Assembly (NCBI RefSeq): GCF_024281035.1
Contig: NZ_JAMXLH010000076.1
Location: 57,548 to 121,547 of the forward strand
From: Paraburkholderia sp.
GTDB taxonomy: Bacteria > Pseudomonadota > Gammaproteobacteria > Burkholderiales > Burkholderiaceae
DNA length: 64,000 nucleotides
Reading direction: 5' to 3'
The first letter of the stretch is position 1, and every line of letters starts with the position of its first letter. A program made the translations under genes and the position numbers. The notes under the pieces are model-generated. The model made no database searches and was not told where the DNA came from. It saw nothing but the letters and a program-made list of their open reading frames with translations. This document shows, one piece after another, positions 8,294 through 17,118 of the stretch.

Positions 8294-8736
8294 CTCATCA
8301 TTGGACCGGCGCCCGGAGCGCCAGGCGCTCCAGCCAGCCGTTCGGCTTCCGGCCCGATACCGAGCCAGGCTTCCTCGAGCGTCGCCAGCAGGCCGTCTAC
8401 CTCGACCAGCATGGGCTCGCTCTGTTTAATGTTCGCTTCCAGCAGGCGGCGCGCAATGTAGTCGTACAGCGCATTCAGACGCTGTGCGATTTCCCCGCCC
8501 GCCTCCATGTTCAAGGCCTGCTGAAGCCCGCTTTCGACAATCTGGATTGCCTTGCCGATCGCCTCGCCCCGCCCCGCGACATTCCCCATCTGCATGTGCA
8601 TGCGCGCCTGCGCCACGGCCTTGCGTGCGCCTTCGTACAGCATCGCGATGAGCCTGTGCGGACTCGCACCCATGACTCCAGTCGTGACCCCCACGTGTGC
8701 GTACGCGTTGGCTCCAGAGCGTGAAGACGAAAACAT
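8290..8736 (-). CDS. fliS: FliS, flagellin export chaperone
   Basis: Binds the C-terminus of flagellin and prevents premature polymerisation. The 148-residue product starts MFSSSRSGANAYAHVGVTTG and contains SPHRLIAMLYEGARKAVAQA, a hallmark of FliS. An upstream in-frame ATG exists, but the start chosen has a GAGGAGAAG ribosome site just before it. It is the first gene of the leftward fliS-fliT-fliK2-flhB-tail operon, read from the sigma-28 promoter described upstream. It has a Gly/Pro/Ala tail. Confidence 0.93.
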   Translation of the reverse strand: MFSSSRSGANAYAHVGVTTGVMGASPHRLIAMLYEGARKAVAQARMHMQMGNVAGRGEAIGKAIQIVESGLQQALNMEAGGEIAQRLNALYDYIARRLLEANIKQSEPMLVEVDGLLATLEEAWLGIGPEAERLAGAPGAPGAGPMMR

Positions 8737-8820
8737 GGGTGCTTCTCCTCGATACTTGCGGCTGTGAATACGTTGCATCCGGCACGCGGCGCCGAGAAGC
8801 GCCTGCCGGCCATAGCCGGG

Positions 8821-8848
8821 TTATCGGAATGTTGTGGGAGAAGCTTTA
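8821..8848 (-). promoter_or_regulatory. Sigma-28 (FliA) promoter of fliS operon
   Basis: On the minus strand, TAAAGCTT and TCCGATAA are separated by 12 bp, against the enteric consensus TAAAGTTT-N11-GCCGATAA. It lies about 85 bp before the fliS start, inside the fliE-fliS gap, as expected for a late chaperone gene. The spacer is one base longer than usual, as in the flgM promoter of this window. Confidence 0.72.
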
Positions 8849-8877
8849 GCGCTGCGTGCGCGGCAATCCGCCTGAAA

Positions 8878-9213
8878 TCAGACCTGGATCGACATGATGT
8901 CGGTGTACGCAGTGACGAGCTTGTTGCGCACCTGCAGCCCGAACTGGAAGCCGACGTTCGCCTTCTGCATGTCGACCATCACGTCGTTCAGCGAGACGTT
9001 GTTCGCGCCCAGCTCGAACGCCTGCGACTCGCCCACGGCTTTCTGCTGCTCGTCGCTGATCTTGTCGAGCGACGCCTTCAGCGCCGCCGAGAACCCGCCT
9101 GCCGTCGCGGCGCCCGAGGCCTGGTCGGCGGCGCTCGGCCCGCTGGCCGCCTGCGTCGCCATCGACTGCATCTGCGCGAGTGCGGACGTGAGCGGAGATA
9201 CTGGCAAGGACAT
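8878..9213 (-). CDS. fliE: FliE, MS ring-rod junction protein
   Basis: Connects the FliF ring to the rod and is the first axial substrate of the export apparatus. It is 111 residues with the conserved end ESQAFELGANNVSLNDVMVD followed by MQKANVGFQFGLQVRNKLVTAY. A 44-codon upstream extension is open but has no family similarity; the chosen ATG (MSLPVSP) has AAGGA close upstream on its strand. It is transcribed away from fliF, so it is monocistronic here, with the candidate FlhDC box between the two. Confidence 0.93.
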   Translation of the reverse strand: MSLPVSPLTSALAQMQSMATQAASGPSAADQASGAATAGGFSAALKASLDKISDEQQKAVGESQAFELGANNVSLNDVMVDMQKANVGFQFGLQVRNKLVTAYTDIMSIQV

Positions 9214-9558
9214 GATTGCTCCACAGTAAAAAAGTGACGCGAGGGGCCAGCGCCTGGCGTGGTGACAAAGCGTGGTTGCGCCGCCCGCTGCGCCCGGCGC
9301 TTGCACGGGCCGCCGGGACTGGTGCACAGAATAGCAGCGGGGCATCGGCGAGACCGCCGAAACTAGGGGGGAAACCCGGCTCTATTCGCGCAATCGGCTT
9401 GCGCGCGGCTGCGGATAATCCCTAGCGTGAAAGTCTCTGTCGCCAGCGCGCCGCGCCGGGCCGGAACCGTTCCCGAAAGCGCTTGCGCCGGGGCGGCCCG
9501 AGCCTCGCGCCGCGGTGCGGGCGGCGGACGCTGAAGGCCTCCCGGAGAAACCCGACGC
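9214..9558. other. Divergent fliE / fliF control region
   Basis: 345-bp gap with no supportable gene. It must contain the promoters of leftward fliE and rightward fliF. The only recognisable element is the candidate FlhDC box in its middle (listed separately). The rest is GC-rich. Confidence 0.6.
9358..9388. promoter_or_regulatory. Candidate FlhDC operator between fliE and fliF
   Basis: A left arm containing ACTAG and a right arm CTATTCG flank a G-run then C-run centre with about 15 bp between arms. The right arm and geometry match the elements before flgB/flgA and fliL in this window; the left arm is the weaker half. FlhDC is known to bind paired inverted half-sites before class II operons in enterics. 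Assignment here is by recurrence at class II operons. Confidence 0.5.
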
Positions 9559-11340
9559 ATGGATTCGTCAGCCAACTCTTTGATCAACCCCGACGCCCGC
9601 GTGGGCCTCGCCACCGGCGGTGCCGCGGCGGGCGCCGCCGGCGCTGCACAGCCGGGCGCCGCTGACGACCTCGGCGGCGCGGGCGGATTCGCGCAGCGCT
9701 TTAACGCGCTGCCGACGCTGCGCGCCATGCGCGGCAACCCGCGTGCGCCGCTGATCTTCGCCGTCGCCGTGCTGCTTGCCGTGGTGGCCGCGCTCGTGCT
9801 GTGGTCGCGCGCGCCCGACTACAAGGTGCTCTACAGCAACCTGTCGGACCGCGACGGCGGCGCGATCATCACCGCGTTGCAGGCCGCAAACGTTCCCTAC
9901 AAGCTCAGCAACGGCGGCGGCACGATTCTCGTGCCCACGGAGCAGGTCAACGAAATGCGCCTGCGGCTCGCCACCCAGGGCCTGCCGAAGAACGGCTCGG
10001 TCGGCTTCGAACTGATGGACAACCAGAAGTTCGGCATCAGCCAGTTCGCGGAGCAGGTGAACTATCAGCGCTCGCTGGAGGGCGAGCTGGAGCAAACGAT
10101 TGAATCGATCGCGAGCGTGAAGACGGCGCGCGTGCATCTGGCGATTCCGAAGCCCTCCGTGTTCGTGCGCGAGCACGAGGCGCCCACCGCCTCGGTGCTC
10201 GTGAATCTCTACCCGGGCCGCATGCTCGACGAAGGCCAGGTCGCCTCGATCACGCACATGGTCGCCTCGGCCGTGCCCGATCTGACCGCGCACAACGTCA
10301 CGGTGGTCGACCAGGACGGCAACCTGCTCACGCAGAACGCCGCGAGCGCCGGGCTCGACGCCACCCAGATCAAGTACGTACGGCAGATCGAGCGCGACAC
10401 GCAGGCGCGCATCGATTCGATCCTCGCGCCGCTCTTCGGCCCGGGCAACGCGCGCGCCCAGGTGAGCGCCGACATCGACTTCTCGAAGCTCGAACAGACT
10501 TCCGAAGCGTACGGTCCGAACGGCAACCCGCAGCAAGCCGCGGTTCGCAGCCAGCAGCAGAGCATCGCGCAGGAGCTGCAGCAAGGCGGCGCCTCGGGCG
10601 TGCCGGGCGCGCTGTCGAACCAGCCGCCGCAGCCCGCTTCGGCGCCGGTCAACGCGCCGGTCGGGGCGAACGGCCAGCCGACCTCGACGCCGGTTTCGGA
10701 CCATCGCGACACGACGACCAACTACGAGCTCGACAAGACCGTGCGCCACTACCAGCAGGCGCCGGGCGACATCAAGCGGCTTTCGGTGGCGGTGATCGTC
10801 AACTATCAGCCGAAGGTCGACGCGAAGGGCCATGCGACCATGCAGCCGCTCGACGCGCAGAAGCTCGCGCAGGTCGAGCAGCTCGTGAAGGACGCGATGG
10901 GCTACGACGCGAAGCGCGGCGACTCGATCAACGTGGTGAACGCCGCGTTCCAGACCGAAGTCGATCCGTACGCGAACCTGCCGTGGTGGCGCCAGCCGGA
11001 CATCGTCGCGCTCGCCAAGCAGATCGCACTGTGGCTCGGCATCGCGGCGGTGGCGGCGGTCCTGTACTTCTGGATGGTGAAGCCGGCGCTGCGCCGCGCG
11101 TTTCCGCCGCCGGAGCCGGTCGCCCCGCTCCTGCCGGAGAGCCTGGACGGCGAGCCGCTGCTGCTGGACGGCCTCCCGCCCCCGCCGGTCGAGGATACGG
11201 AAAGCGACGCCGCGCTGGCCGCCTTCGAGAACGAGAAACACCGGTTCGAGCGGAATCTGGACTACGCGCGCACGATCGCGCGCCAGGATCCGAAGATCGT
11301 CGCAACCGTCGTCAAGACCTGGGTGAACGATGAGCGCTGA
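9559..11340 (+). CDS. fliF: FliF, flagellar MS-ring protein
   Basis: Forms the membrane ring on which the rotor and export gate assemble. It has 593 residues. An Ala/Gly-rich N-terminus precedes transmembrane helix 1 (about residues 64-83), followed directly by the ring-building motif APDYKVLYSNLSDRDGGAI. The periplasmic region includes FGISQFAEQVNYQRSLEGEL and the linker around residues 315-385. Transmembrane helix 2 (about 482-505) leads to an acidic tail ending in DPKIVATVVKTWVNDER, the FliG-binding segment. The ATG follows a GGAGAA ribosome site. It opens the operon fliF-G-H-I-J-K and overlaps fliG by 11 bp. Confidence 0.97.
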   Translation: MDSSANSLINPDARVGLATGGAAAGAAGAAQPGAADDLGGAGGFAQRFNALPTLRAMRGNPRAPLIFAVAVLLAVVAALVLWSRAPDYKVLYSNLSDRDGGAIITALQAANVPYKLSNGGGTILVPTEQVNEMRLRLATQGLPKNGSVGFELMDNQKFGISQFAEQVNYQRSLEGELEQTIESIASVKTARVHLAIPKPSVFVREHEAPTASVLVNLYPGRMLDEGQVASITHMVASAVPDLTAHNVTVVDQDGNLLTQNAASAGLDATQIKYVRQIERDTQARIDSILAPLFGPGNARAQVSADIDFSKLEQTSEAYGPNGNPQQAAVRSQQQSIAQELQQGGASGVPGALSNQPPQPASAPVNAPVGANGQPTSTPVSDHRDTTTNYELDKTVRHYQQAPGDIKRLSVAVIVNYQPKVDAKGHATMQPLDAQKLAQVEQLVKDAMGYDAKRGDSINVVNAAFQTEVDPYANLPWWRQPDIVALAKQIALWLGIAAVAAVLYFWMVKPALRRAFPPPEPVAPLLPESLDGEPLLLDGLPPPPVEDTESDAALAAFENEKHRFERNLDYARTIARQDPKIVATVVKTWVNDER

Positions 11341-12325
11341 AGGTGCTGTCAAGAGTGCATTGCTGCTGATGTCGATCGGCGAGGAAGAGGCCGCCGAGGT
11401 CTTCAAGTTCCTCGGACCGCGCGAAGTGCAGAAGATCGGCGCCGCCATGGCGTCGCTCAAGAACGTCAAGCGCGAAGAGATCGAAGCCGTGCTGCAGGAG
11501 TTCGTGAAGGAAGCCGAGCAGCACACGGCGTTCTCGCTCGACTCGAACGACTACATTCGCAACGTGCTGAACAAGGCGCTCGGCGAGGACAAGGCCGGTG
11601 CGATCATCGACCGTATCCTGCAGGGCGGCGATACGAGCGGTATCGAAGGGCTCAAGTGGATGGATTCGAGCTCGGTGGCCGAGCTCATCAAGAACGAGCA
11701 CCCGCAGATCATCGCGACGATCCTCGTGCACCTCGATCGCGACCAGGCCTCCGAGATCGTCGGGTGCTTCGCCGAGCGTCTGCGCAACGACGTGCTGCTG
11801 CGTATCGCGACGCTCGACGGCATCCAGCCGGCCGCGCTGCGCGAACTCGACGACGTGCTCACGGGCCTGCTCTCGGGCAGCGACAACCTCAAGCGCAGCC
11901 CGATGGGCGGCATCCGCACGGCAGCCGAAATTCTCAACTTCATGCCGGCGCAGTTCGAGGAAGGCGTGCTCGAAAACGTGCGCCAGTACGACGCCGAACT
12001 CGCGCAGAAGATCATCGACCAGATGTTCGTGTTCGAAAACCTGCTCGACCTCGAAGACCGCGCGATCCAGCTGCTGCTCAAGGAAGTCGAGTCGGAGTCG
12101 CTCATCATCTCGCTCAAGGGCGCGCCGCCTCCGCTGCGCCAGAAGTTCCTCTCGAACATGTCGCAGCGTGCTGCCGAACTGCTCGCCGAAGACCTCGACG
12201 CACGCGGTCCGGTGCGCGTTTCGGAAGTCGAGTCGCAGCAGCGTCAGATCCTCCAGATCGTGCGCAATCTGGCCGAAAGCGGTCAGATCGTGATCGGCGG
12301 CAAGGCGGAAGATGCGTATGTCTGA
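11330..12325 (+). CDS. fliG: FliG, rotor/switch protein
   Basis: Cytoplasmic C-ring protein that receives torque from MotA and reverses with CheY-P binding at FliM. The 331-residue length is typical. Visible are the N-terminal FliF-binding part (SALLLMSIGEEEAAEVFKFL), the middle-domain EHPQIIATILVHL with its EHPQ motif, and the C-terminal domain with alternating charged residues (VFENLLDLEDRAIQLLLKEV) that face MotA. The start lies within the end of fliF and the stop within fliH, consistent with tight coupling. Confidence 0.97.
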   Translation: MSAEGAVKSALLLMSIGEEEAAEVFKFLGPREVQKIGAAMASLKNVKREEIEAVLQEFVKEAEQHTAFSLDSNDYIRNVLNKALGEDKAGAIIDRILQGGDTSGIEGLKWMDSSSVAELIKNEHPQIIATILVHLDRDQASEIVGCFAERLRNDVLLRIATLDGIQPAALRELDDVLTGLLSGSDNLKRSPMGGIRTAAEILNFMPAQFEEGVLENVRQYDAELAQKIIDQMFVFENLLDLEDRAIQLLLKEVESESLIISLKGAPPPLRQKFLSNMSQRAAELLAEDLDARGPVRVSEVESQQRQILQIVRNLAESGQIVIGGKAEDAYV

Positions 12326-13004
12326 CGACGCGTCAGCCAAGCTGAAGGGCGCGGCGTACCGGCGCTGGGAGATGGCGTCGTTCGATCCGCCCCCGCCCCC
12401 GCCGCCGCCGCCTCCTCCGCCGTCGCCCGACGAAGAAGCCGCGCTCATCGCCGAGCTGCAGCGCCTGCGCGACGAAGCGCACGCGCAGGGTCTCGCGTCG
12501 GGCCACGTCTCGGGCCAGGCGCTCGGCTACCAGGCCGGTCACGAGCAGGGCCACAAGCAGGGTTTCGAGCAGGGTCTCGCCGATGCGCGCGCCCAGGCCA
12601 AGCAGCTCGCGCTCGTCGCGCAGCGCTTTAGCGAAGCATTGACGACCGTGCAGGCGGGCGTGGCCGAAACGCTCGTCGAACTCGCGCTCGACATCGCGCA
12701 GCAGGTCGTGCGCCAGCAGGTCCAGCACGATCCGACCACGCTTCTCGCCGTGGCGCGCGAAGTGCTCGCCGCCGAACCGGCGCTCGCGGGCGCGCCGCAG
12801 CTCGTGGTGAGCCCGGCCGATCTGCCGGTGGTCGAAGCCTATCTGCAGGAAGAACTCCAGGCGCGCGGCTGGACCGTGCGCACCGACCCGGCGCTGGAGC
12901 GCGGCGGCTGCCGCGCGCAGGCCGCGACCGGCGAAGTGGACGCGACCGTGGGCTCGCGCTGGGAGCGCGTGGCCGCCGCGCTCGGCAAGGTACGGCCATG
13001 GTGA
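12312..13004 (+). CDS. fliH: FliH, negative regulator and stator of the FliI export ATPase
   Basis: 230 residues. Dimeric elongated protein linking FliI to the C-ring. It begins with a short segment ending YRRWEMASFDP, then an uninterrupted tract of 12 prolines (about residues 26-37). A Gly/Ala/Gln-rich helix with GxxxG-like spacing (GLASGHVSGQALGYQAGHEQ) follows, as is known for FliH. A C-terminal FliI-binding domain closes the protein. It overlaps fliG by 14 bp; an ATG two codons later is an equally possible start. The proline codons are slippage-prone. Confidence 0.93.
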   Translation: MRMSDDASAKLKGAAYRRWEMASFDPPPPPPPPPPPPSPDEEAALIAELQRLRDEAHAQGLASGHVSGQALGYQAGHEQGHKQGFEQGLADARAQAKQLALVAQRFSEALTTVQAGVAETLVELALDIAQQVVRQQVQHDPTTLLAVAREVLAAEPALAGAPQLVVSPADLPVVEAYLQEELQARGWTVRTDPALERGGCRAQAATGEVDATVGSRWERVAAALGKVRPW

Positions 13005-14704
13005 CGCCGCCGGCGGCCGGGACGATCCACACGAGCGGCCTCACGCCGCTCGAACAGGAACTCGCGCTCGCGTCGTTCGGTCCGCTCGCGCACGACGCGG
13101 CGCAGCCCGTCGAGGCCCGCGCGGATCTCGTGGCGCATAGCCCGTCCGCCGAACAAATCGCGGACGAACCCGCGAAGGAACCCGCAGACGCCGACGGCGA
13201 AGCGAGCGCCGATGCGCCCGCGCGTGCACCCGCGCTTGCGCCCGCGCTCGCACCCGCCTCTGCCTCCGCGTTTGCGAACTACACACCGCCGCCGCACTAC
13301 GACCCCGCGAACGAGCATCTGCAGGCGTGGAACGCCTTTCTCGAAGGCGTGCGCGAGCGCAACGCGCTCGCCCTGCCGCTGCGCGCATGCGGGCGCCTCA
13401 CGCGCGCGGCGGGCCTCGTGCTCGAAGCGGTGGGTCTGCGTCTTTCGGTGGGCGCGGAAGTGATGATCGAGTTGCCGCCCGGCAGCACCCTGCCGATGGC
13501 CGAAGCCGAGGTGGTGGGCTTCGGCGGCGACAAGCTGTTCCTGATGCCGACGACCGAAGTCGCGGGTCTGTTGCCCGGCGCGCGCGTGTGGCCGCTCGAA
13601 GCGGCGCCCATCGCCGACCCGATGTCGGGCGCGAAGCGCCTGCCGGTCGGCTGGGGCATGCTCGGCCGCGTGGTGGACGCCTCGGGCAAGCCGCTCGACG
13701 GACTCGGTGCGCTCGCGACCGAAGCCGATGCGCCGCTCACCGCCGCCTCGCTCAACCCGCTCAACCGCGAGCCGATCCACCACGTGCTCGACGTTGGCGT
13801 GCGCGCGATCAACGCGCTGCTCACCGTCGGGCGCGGCCAGCGCATGGGTCTTTTCGCGGGCTCGGGCGTCGGCAAATCGGTGCTGCTCGGCACGATGGCG
13901 CGCGCAACGAGCGCCGAAGTGATCGTGATCGGCCTGATCGGCGAGCGGGGCCGCGAAGTCAAGGAATTCATCGAGCAGATTCTCGGGCCCGAGGGACTCG
14001 CACGCTCGGTCGTGGTGGCCGCGCCGGCCGACGTCTCGCCGCTGTTGCGCATGCAGGGCGCCGCCTACGCCACGACGCTCGCCGAATATTTCCGCGACCA
14101 GGGCAAGCATGTGCTGCTGCTCATGGATTCGCTCACGCGCTACGCGATGGCGCAGCGCGAAATCGCACTGGCCATCGGCGAGCCGCCCGCGACCAAAGGC
14201 TATCCGCCTTCGGTCTTCGCGCGCCTGCCCGCGCTCGTCGAGCGCACCGGCAACGGCCCCGCGGGCGGCGGCTCGATCACCGCGTTCTACACGGTGCTCA
14301 CCGAAGGCGACGACCAGCAGGATCCGATCGCCGACGCCGCGCGCGCGATTCTCGACGGCCACATCGTGCTCTCGCGCACGCTGGCCGAAGCGGGCCACTA
14401 TCCGGCCATCGACATCGAAGCCTCGATCAGCCGCGCGATGACCGCGCTGATCGACGACCAGCATCTGAACTGCACGCGCCAGTTCAAGCAGATGCTTTCG
14501 CGCTATCAGCGCAACCGCGACCTCATCAACGTCGGCGCATACGTGAGCGGCCGCGACGCGGTGCTCGACCGCGCCATTTCGCTGTATCCGCGCATCGAAG
14601 CGTTCCTCCAGCAAGGCTTTCGCGAAACCGCGAGCTATCAGGCAAGCCTCCAGGCACTCGGGACACTTCTCGGACAGGCCAACGGGCAAGGAGCCAGGAC
14701 ATGA
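12998..14704 (+). CDS. fliI: FliI, flagellum-specific export ATPase
   Basis: F1-beta-like ATPase that unfolds or releases chaperoned substrates at the export gate. It shows Walker A AGSGVGKSVLLG (around residue 290), the VIGLIGERGREVKEFIE strand, and Walker B LLLMDSLTRYAMAQREIA. The 568-residue protein is about 100 residues longer than usual. The excess is an N-terminal Ala/Pro/Glu segment with repeated APALAPA units before the conserved QAWNAFLEGV start. It overlaps fliH by 7 bp and fliJ by 4 bp. Confidence 0.96.
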   Translation: MVTPPAAGTIHTSGLTPLEQELALASFGPLAHDAAQPVEARADLVAHSPSAEQIADEPAKEPADADGEASADAPARAPALAPALAPASASAFANYTPPPHYDPANEHLQAWNAFLEGVRERNALALPLRACGRLTRAAGLVLEAVGLRLSVGAEVMIELPPGSTLPMAEAEVVGFGGDKLFLMPTTEVAGLLPGARVWPLEAAPIADPMSGAKRLPVGWGMLGRVVDASGKPLDGLGALATEADAPLTAASLNPLNREPIHHVLDVGVRAINALLTVGRGQRMGLFAGSGVGKSVLLGTMARATSAEVIVIGLIGERGREVKEFIEQILGPEGLARSVVVAAPADVSPLLRMQGAAYATTLAEYFRDQGKHVLLLMDSLTRYAMAQREIALAIGEPPATKGYPPSVFARLPALVERTGNGPAGGGSITAFYTVLTEGDDQQDPIADAARAILDGHIVLSRTLAEAGHYPAIDIEASISRAMTALIDDQHLNCTRQFKQMLSRYQRNRDLINVGAYVSGRDAVLDRAISLYPRIEAFLQQGFRETASYQASLQALGTLLGQANGQGART

Positions 14705-15153
14705 CGAACCCCACACCGCTGCAAACCCTGATCGGACTCGCTCAGGACGAGGTCGACGCTGCCGCACAGCGGCTCGGGCGCCTGCAGCGCGAGCGCGGCG
14801 AAGTCGAAAAGCAGCTTCAGGCACTCATTACGTACCGGGACGAGTACCATACGCGTTTCACGGAAACGGCACGCCAGGGCATGGCGGCGGGCAACGTGCG
14901 CAACTTCCAGGCGTTCATCGACACGCTCGATACGGCGATCGACCAGCAGCGGCGCATGCTCGACCAGGCCACGACGCGTGTCGAAGCAGCGAAGCCCGAG
15001 TGGCAGCGCTGCAAGCAGAAGCTCGGCTCGTACGAAGTCCTGCAGACGCGCCAGGATCAGGTTGCGGCGCGCAAGGAAGCGCGTCGCGAGCAGCGCGACT
15101 CCGATGAATACGCCGCGCGCATCCTGCGCATGCGCGCGCCGCAACACCTGTAA
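14701..15153 (+). CDS. fliJ: FliJ, flagellar export stalk/chaperone-escort protein
   Basis: 150-residue, almost entirely coiled-coil protein that acts as the gamma-like stalk in the FliI hexamer and recycles late chaperones. Heptad-rich segments include DEVDAAAQRLGRLQRERGEV and RMLDQATTRVEAAKPEWQRC. The start overlaps the fliI stop (ATGA). Size and position between fliI and fliK are decisive, as FliJ sequence is poorly conserved. Confidence 0.93.
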   Translation: MTNPTPLQTLIGLAQDEVDAAAQRLGRLQRERGEVEKQLQALITYRDEYHTRFTETARQGMAAGNVRNFQAFIDTLDTAIDQQRRMLDQATTRVEAAKPEWQRCKQKLGSYEVLQTRQDQVAARKEARREQRDSDEYAARILRMRAPQHL

Positions 15154-15178
15154 CAGCACAATTTTCGAGACCGCAAGC

Positions 15179-16774
15179 ATGTCGATACTTACCGGAATCA
15201 GCGCACTGCTCGGGAGCCTCGGGGACGCGGCGTCGAGTGCGGCCGCGAGCCAGGACGAGCAGGCCGGCCAGAGCTTCGCGCAGACACTTCAGCAAAGCAT
15301 CAACGCGCAAACGCCCGTGCAGGCCGCCCCGCTGCCGCAACCGGCAACGACTGCATCCGTGCAGCAGGTCAGCAACGCTGTCGCGAGCGCCGCCAGCAGC
15401 GTGAACAACAGCGTCAACAGCAACAGCGGCTTCCACAACAGCACCAACGCCAGCAGCAACGCCAACGCGCAGCAAAGCGCGGCGGCCGGCCACCAGACGA
15501 ACACGAGCCAGACGGCGCAGTCGTCGGGCTCGACCTCGCACTCGCATGGCGCGCAACAGGCATCGAACGGCGCCCAGCAGCAAAGCGGCAGCGCCAGCCC
15601 CGATCAGAACCAGACCGATGCCGCGGGCGCACAAGCCGCAGCGGCGGCCGTTCAGGCGCAGATGCAGTTGCAGATGCAAATGCAGGCTCAGATGCAGGCT
15701 CAAGCGCAGGGCCAGGCGCAGGGCCAGGCGGCCGGCGGCGATGCCACCGGCGCGCAGGCCAGCGCCAATGCCGCGCTTGCGGACCTCGCCGCCACGACGG
15801 CAGCCACCGCTGCCCGTACGGCTGCGACCGCTGCGGGCAACGCCGCAGCAGGCGCCGGTACCTCGGGCAACCCGAAATCGGTGCGCGACGCACTGCAGGC
15901 TGCGTTCGCCGCACTGCGCGACGGCTCGGCCACAGCGGGGGGACACGCCGCCGCGACGACTACACCGGCCAGCACGACGGCGAGCACCGCCACGAGCCTG
16001 AACACGCACCCGGCCACGACGCTCACGCCGTCCTCCGGCGCGGCAAGCAACTTCGCCTCGCACCTCGCGACCCACACGGCAGCCAGGGGTGCGGGCGAGA
16101 ACGCCGCCGCCCTCGCCAGCGACAAGACGGCTGCCGCGGCCCCGACGAACGACACGGCCGCGGCAGCGGCAGTGGCACAGGCGCTGCAGGACCCGGCAAC
16201 CGCCGCCACCGGCGCCAGCCAGAACACACCCGATGCGCTCGCCGCCGCCCAGGCGGCAGCGGCTGCGGCGGCGCAAAGCCCGGCAACGGTGGGGGCATCG
16301 ACCGTCGCGGCGTCGTCGGCGGCGGGCGCAACGGCGCTCGCACCGCAAGTGGGCACGGCCGACTGGGAAGACGCGCTTAGCCAGAAAGTCGTGTTCCTTT
16401 CGAACGCACACGAGTCGAGCGCCCAACTCACGCTGAATCCGAAAGACCTCGGCCCGCTGCAGGTGGTGCTCCAGGTCGCGGACAGCCACGCGCACGCGCT
16501 CTTCGTCTCGCAGCACCAGCAGGTGCGCGACGCCGTCGAGGCGGCGCTGCCGAAGCTGCGCGAGGCGATGGAGCAAAACGGCATCGGCCTTGGCAGCGCG
16601 AGCGTGAGCGACGGCTTCGCACGGCAGATGAACCAGCAGGCGCAGCAGGAAAGCGGCAGCAATCGCAGATCGAGCACGGCAAGCACGGGCGACGCGGCGG
16701 ACGACAGCATCGTCGCCGCAGCCGCGACGACCGTCACGCAACGCAGCGTCGGCCTGATCGATACGTTTGCTTGA
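15179..16774 (+). CDS. fliK: FliK, flagellar hook-length control protein
   Basis: Secreted molecular ruler that stops hook growth and switches FlhB to filament-class export. The 531-residue protein has a long Ala/Gln/Asn/Thr-rich ruler region, including a Gln/Met/Ala repeat near residues 157-184. The conserved C-terminal domain is KVVFLSNAHESSAQLTLNPK then DLGPLQVVLQVADSHAHALF, with the LxPxxLG(P/x)L pattern typical of FliK. The ATG comes 26 bp after fliJ. The protein ends the fliFGHIJK operon. A second FliK-like gene occurs near 7 kb. Confidence 0.93.
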   Translation: MSILTGISALLGSLGDAASSAAASQDEQAGQSFAQTLQQSINAQTPVQAAPLPQPATTASVQQVSNAVASAASSVNNSVNSNSGFHNSTNASSNANAQQSAAAGHQTNTSQTAQSSGSTSHSHGAQQASNGAQQQSGSASPDQNQTDAAGAQAAAAAVQAQMQLQMQMQAQMQAQAQGQAQGQAAGGDATGAQASANAALADLAATTAATAARTAATAAGNAAAGAGTSGNPKSVRDALQAAFAALRDGSATAGGHAAATTTPASTTASTATSLNTHPATTLTPSSGAASNFASHLATHTAARGAGENAAALASDKTAAAAPTNDTAAAAAVAQALQDPATAATGASQNTPDALAAAQAAAAAAAQSPATVGASTVAASSAAGATALAPQVGTADWEDALSQKVVFLSNAHESSAQLTLNPKDLGPLQVVLQVADSHAHALFVSQHQQVRDAVEAALPKLREAMEQNGIGLGSASVSDGFARQMNQQAQQESGSNRRSSTASTGDAADDSIVAAAATTVTQRSVGLIDTFA

Positions 16775-16840
16775 GTTTGCCTAAAGCGGCGCCACGCGGC
16801 GCGTGCAACACGGCAAACCCGCGAGTTGGCACGTGAGGTT

Positions 16841-16892
16841 AGCCCGCGAAGTCAGCCCGCGAGTTCAGCCCGCGAAGTCGGCCCATGAAATG
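16841..16892. repeat. 13-bp tandem repeat after fliK
   Basis: Three units AGCCCGCGAAGTC / AGCCCGCGAGTTC / AGCCCGCGAAGTC followed by a divergent fourth GGCCCATGAAATG. It is non-coding and sits just downstream of fliK. Confidence 0.85.
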
Positions 16893-17118
16893 AGCCAGAG
16901 AAGCGGCCCGCCCCGCGCGCGCCGCTTCGCCCGGCATCTTCAGGCAACTGAAGGCAACTTCAGGCGCCTTTGCCGCCGATGCCGCCGGTTGCACGCCCGC
17001 CCATCAGGCGCCATCAATAAAAAAGTCACCGGCCTTGTGCACAATCGACGCCTTGCACGCGCAACGACGTGCGCATGCCTCACCGAAGGCTTGCGCACGT
17101 TGCACAACAAAAGCACGA

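Noticed and set aside
16938..16953. CTTCAG-CTGAAG hairpin as terminator of fliK
   Set aside because: Short 6-bp stem without a T-tract and 160 bp past the stop; too weak to call.
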